From positions 5,242 to 31,440 of the forward strand of contig DFWO01000146.1 of assembly GCA_002380945.1 (NCBI GenBank): DNA of 26,199 nucleotides, written 5' to 3'. Below are positions 24,232 through 26,199 of this stretch, in pieces. Both the position numbers and the translations under genes were made by a program. The DNA comes from Methylococcaceae bacterium UBA4132. Lineage in GTDB: Bacteria; Pseudomonadota; Gammaproteobacteria; Methylococcales; Methylomonadaceae. Position 1 is the stretch's first letter; each line of letters begins with the position of its first letter. Below the pieces are notes generated by a model, which was given only the letters and a program-made list of their open reading frames with translations, was not told the DNA's origin and did no database searches.

Positions 24232-25164
24232 ATGAAAAAACCAATTACCGTCAGCGGTCTTATACAAACAGGCGTTATTCAAGACAACCTTACAACCAGT
24301 TTACCAAAATTTAAAGGACAGTCTGATTTTTCCAGTGACATTACCATTCAAATAGCATTAGAACAAATACAACCTAATCCCTATCAACCCAGACGCATAT
24401 TTCCTGATATAGAGCTACAGGAACTGGCGGCTTCTATTGCAGAAATAGGACTAATCCAACCCATAGCGGTCAGAAAAATTAGTGAAACATCCTATCAAAT
24501 CATTGCGGGTGAGCGTCGATTCAGAGCCTTTAAATTGCTCAATAAATCAGAAATACCGTGTGTTCTATTTAGCTGTGCCGATGCCGATATGGCAGTCATG
24601 GCGATTGCCGAAAATGTCAATCGGCAAGACTTGAGTGATTATGAAATTTCCAAATCTATTCGTAATGTAGAAAACTTGTTCCCTAGCAAAACCAGTCTTG
24701 CCGAATCTTTAGGATTTCAGCGCGAAGACATGTACCGATATTTTGCTTACGATGCCCTGCCAGAATTTGTGATTGAAAAACTGGAAGCCAATCCAAGGCT
24801 TTTATCCAGAAATGCCGCCGCTGACATTAAGCGTATTTTTAATAAAATATCTCCTGAGCATTACGAATTTGCTTTGACGGCATTCAAAGAAGCCGTTGCG
24901 CTGCTTGAGTTGGCAGAAATAGATCAAACCAAGATAGCCAATTTTATCTCTCTTAAAGTCAAACATTTTAGTGATGGTGAAATTCTGGAAGTGAATAACA
25001 AAAAAGAAGAATTTTTTATCAATAATAAAAAAATCGGGCATTTTTTCTCGTCACATAAAGGCGTAGAAGTAAAAATTGCCGTAGGTGTGCTGAGTTATGA
25101 AAAAACCGAAGAACTTAAAGAAATTCTAAATAATTTCCTAAATTCCTCCAGCTCGCAGTCTTAA
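24232..25164 (+). CDS. parB: ParB-family partition protein
   Basis: A 310-residue protein. Start placed at ATG 24232 (MKKPITVSGLIQTGVIQ) with AAAGG before it; upstream in-frame codons back to 24154 lie inside parA. Seen: the ParB/Spo0J N-terminal domain with QIQPNPYQPRRIFPD (about 46-60), IAEIGLIQPIAV, a GERRFRAF motif (93-100, the CTP-binding P-motif region) and MAIAENVNRQDLSDYEIS (about 123-140). A helix-turn-helix at about 155-185 (SLAESLGFQREDMYRYFAYD) likely reads the parS site. The Lys-rich C terminus may dimerise. It forms one plus-strand operon with parA, and inverted repeats just downstream are candidates for its terminator and binding sites. Confidence 0.9.
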   Translation: MKKPITVSGLIQTGVIQDNLTTSLPKFKGQSDFSSDITIQIALEQIQPNPYQPRRIFPDIELQELAASIAEIGLIQPIAVRKISETSYQIIAGERRFRAFKLLNKSEIPCVLFSCADADMAVMAIAENVNRQDLSDYEISKSIRNVENLFPSKTSLAESLGFQREDMYRYFAYDALPEFVIEKLEANPRLLSRNAAADIKRIFNKISPEHYEFALTAFKEAVALLELAEIDQTKIANFISLKVKHFSDGEILEVNNKKEEFFINNKKIGHFFSSHKGVEVKIAVGVLSYEKTEELKEILNNFLNSSSSQS

Positions 25165-25171
25165 AATATGT

Positions 25172-25200
25172 AAAAAGTGTATCTACTAGATACACTTTTT
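25172..25200 (+). terminator. Rho-independent terminator-like palindrome after parB
   Basis: Arms AAAAAGTGTATCTA (25172-25185) and TAGATACACTTTTT (25187-25200) form a perfect 14-base dyad around a single C. In RNA the stem would close with a small loop and end in five U. It begins eight bases after the parB stop. It could also be a protein-binding site (see the two weaker dyads just downstream). Confidence 0.65.
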
Positions 25201-25242
25201 ATCAAAGTTTTGAGAGAAAACCGCTTAAAGCCGTTTAACAAG

Positions 25243-25282
25243 GTGTCGAAAAATATCGACACATCAGACTGCTCAGATGTGT
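25243..25282. promoter_or_regulatory. Two further dyads after parB (possible centromere-like sites)
   Basis: First: GTGTCGA (25243-25249), six-base spacer, TCGACAC (25256-25262). Second: ACACATC (25259-25265), ten-base spacer, GATGTGT (25276-25282), overlapping the first. All three dyads after parB share a GTGT or ACAC half-site core. Placement fits a parS-like cluster, but the sequence does not match the well-known chromosomal parS. Confidence 0.35.
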
Positions 25283-25310
25283 GATTAGCGTACTCACTTG
25301 TTAATTAACA

Positions 25311-25991
25311 TACAAAACTACCCTGGAATTGGGAAAATCTATATCCTATCAACTTGAAGATACTGTGTTGAGGGTTTGAAAATTATCGGTAATTCTAGTG
25401 GCGAGAGAGTCTTTGATTTTCAAAATGGTTTGTGTGAAGAAAAGAGCAAGCCGTTCACGGAAATCCTGAGCAGACTGAAAGGCGACATTATTGCGAACCT
25501 GCTCATTCATGAGCTTCCATAATCGCTCGATGGGGTTAAGATTGGGGCTGTATGGCGGTAGATAGTGGAGTTGTATGCGATGCGCCAAAGCCGCGTCTTT
25601 AACGGACTGGCTATGATGGTAACCCGATTGATCCAAAATAACGTGCAGATTTTCTGCTTGTAGGTAGGATTGCCTGAGTTTTGCAAAGAAACCGTTGATG
25701 GTGTCTGCATTGACGGTTTCAACAAAATCGCTGGTGACGGTCAGGATTTTCAGTTCGATTGCGCCGATGATGTTGACTCGTGTTCTGGACGAGGTGGTTG
25801 CAATGGGCTTGTCCGCGCCTTTTTTAATCCATCCGTAGCCAATCTTGGTTGCCATGGTGGGGTGTACGGCATCGATGAAAAGAATGGTGGTCATGCGCTC
25901 GGGGCAAAAACATACGCCAAGGAATTTCAATCGCTACATACTACTGAAAAATCTAGCGTACTATTTTTTCCAAATTCTGAGTTTGCTCCTA
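25311..25991 (-). mobile_element. Internally deleted IS630-family element
   Basis: A roughly 0.7 kb relic on the minus strand, shorter than a typical 1.0-1.2 kb IS630. It contains the C-terminal two thirds of the transposase. The outer sequences, read inward from TA on each side (left CAAAACTACCCTGGAATTGG, right GCAAACTCAGAATTTGGAAA), are imperfect inverted repeats, supporting an internal deletion of the 5' part rather than truncation by one end. End positions are estimates. Confidence 0.6.
25349..25930 (-). pseudogene. IS630-family DDE transposase, N-terminally truncated
   Basis: An open frame of 193 residues covering the catalytic part only. Seen: FIDAVHPTMATKIGYGWIKK (Asp 20), NLHVILDQSGYHHSQSV (Asp 100) and YLPPYSPNLNPIERLWKLMN (Glu 135). 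The spacing between the last two is 34 residues, the DD34E pattern of IS630/Tc1-like transposases. The usual N-terminal paired HTH region of about 120-150 residues is missing: just upstream is an in-frame TAG and then the likely terminal repeat. The frame can start at TTG 25930 or ATG 25894, but no product would bind DNA properly. The element is probably inactive unless helped in trans. Confidence 0.8.
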
Positions 25992-26100
25992 CTTAAGTTA
26001 TTGACTGGCAATAAGCCGTACACCATTACGATTGTGGAAGCTAATAAACAGCATAATCCCAGAGATAATAGAAGTTACGCATTGACAGAGGGTGTAGGCT

Positions 26101-26199
26101 ATGTATTTTGAACGCACCGAAGCCAAAGAAAGTTGGCAAATAATGATAAGAGAAAGCAGCCGCCCAACGGCAGCCCATTGTACATTGGCGATGCATGCA
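26101..26199 (+). CDS. Unrecognised ORF start, partial at the right edge
   Basis: From ATG 26101, with GAGGGTG about seven bases upstream and a stop two codons before it, a frame stays open for 33 codons to the edge (MYFERTEAKESWQIMIRESS and on). Composition is plausible for a protein but I recognise no family. Placement beyond the IS630 relic and in the same direction as parAB makes a plasmid maintenance or replication gene conceivable, without evidence. About 100 bases before it show no other feature. Confidence 0.3.
   Translation, partial: MYFERTEAKESWQIMIRESSRPTAAHCTLAMHA

Noticed and set aside
25845..26111. Plus-strand frame across the IS630 relic and beyond
   Set aside because: Its first part is opposite the transposase; the tail alone has no independent support.
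1..26199. tRNA, rRNA, riboswitch or CRISPR features
   Set aside because: No cloverleaf-like, rRNA-like or spacer-repeat pattern was noticed in the gaps by eye; a covariance-model scan (tRNAscan, Infernal) would be decisive.

Overview
The window is dominated by one strand-uniform gene cluster on the minus strand (about 21,640 down to 1). It encodes an extracellular contractile injection system (eCIS), a phage-tail-like particle of the antifeeding prophage (Afp) / Photorhabdus virulence cassette (PVC) lineage. Product types, moderate GC, an IS3 relic, an IS630 relic and a parAB pair suggest a Gram-negative bacterium, most likely a gammaproteobacterium. This is inferred from gene content only; there is no rRNA or other taxonomic marker, and the species cannot be named.

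Region 1 (about 14.3-21.85 kb) is the head of the operon. A candidate promoter with a perfect dyad between its -35 and -10 precedes one sheath gene. Then come one inner-tube gene, a gp26-like baseplate protein with two CxxC pairs, a disordered linker-like protein, a DUF4255/Afp16-type tube cap, an Afp15-type AAA+ ATPase and a small conserved-looking ORF. Most of these genes overlap by 4 or 8 bases, which implies translational coupling.

Region 2 (about 9.1-14.3 kb) holds three successive proteins with an eCIS-core (DUF4157, HExxH) domain and different C-terminal parts. They are the probable cargo or loading proteins. Unlike the structural genes they are separated by real gaps (92, 20 and 95 bases), one of which carries a mobile-repeat-like hairpin, so they look like an inserted or exchangeable cassette. 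The largest has seven tandem 11-residue blocks with tryptophan at exact 11-residue spacing, reminiscent of phage tape-measure proteins, followed by a second HELTH motif. Another also has a second HExxH motif near its C terminus.

Region 3 (1-9.04 kb) is the baseplate and spike block: Afp7-like CIS tube protein, LysM protein, gpD-like hub, gpV-like OB-fold spike, PAAR-like tip, gp25/Afp9 wedge, Afp11-like and Afp12-like baseplate J proteins. The last runs off the left edge. Tail fibre and dedicated tape-measure genes are not in the window.

Region 4 (about 21.9-26.2 kb) is mobile or replicon-related. It has a dead IS3-family element with intact ends but a multiply broken transposase, then a plus-strand parA-parB partition operon followed by three dyads (a terminator and possible centromere-like sites). 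Last come an internally deleted IS630-family element and an unrecognised ORF start at the right edge. The eCIS may therefore sit on a plasmid or a partition-bearing mobile element.
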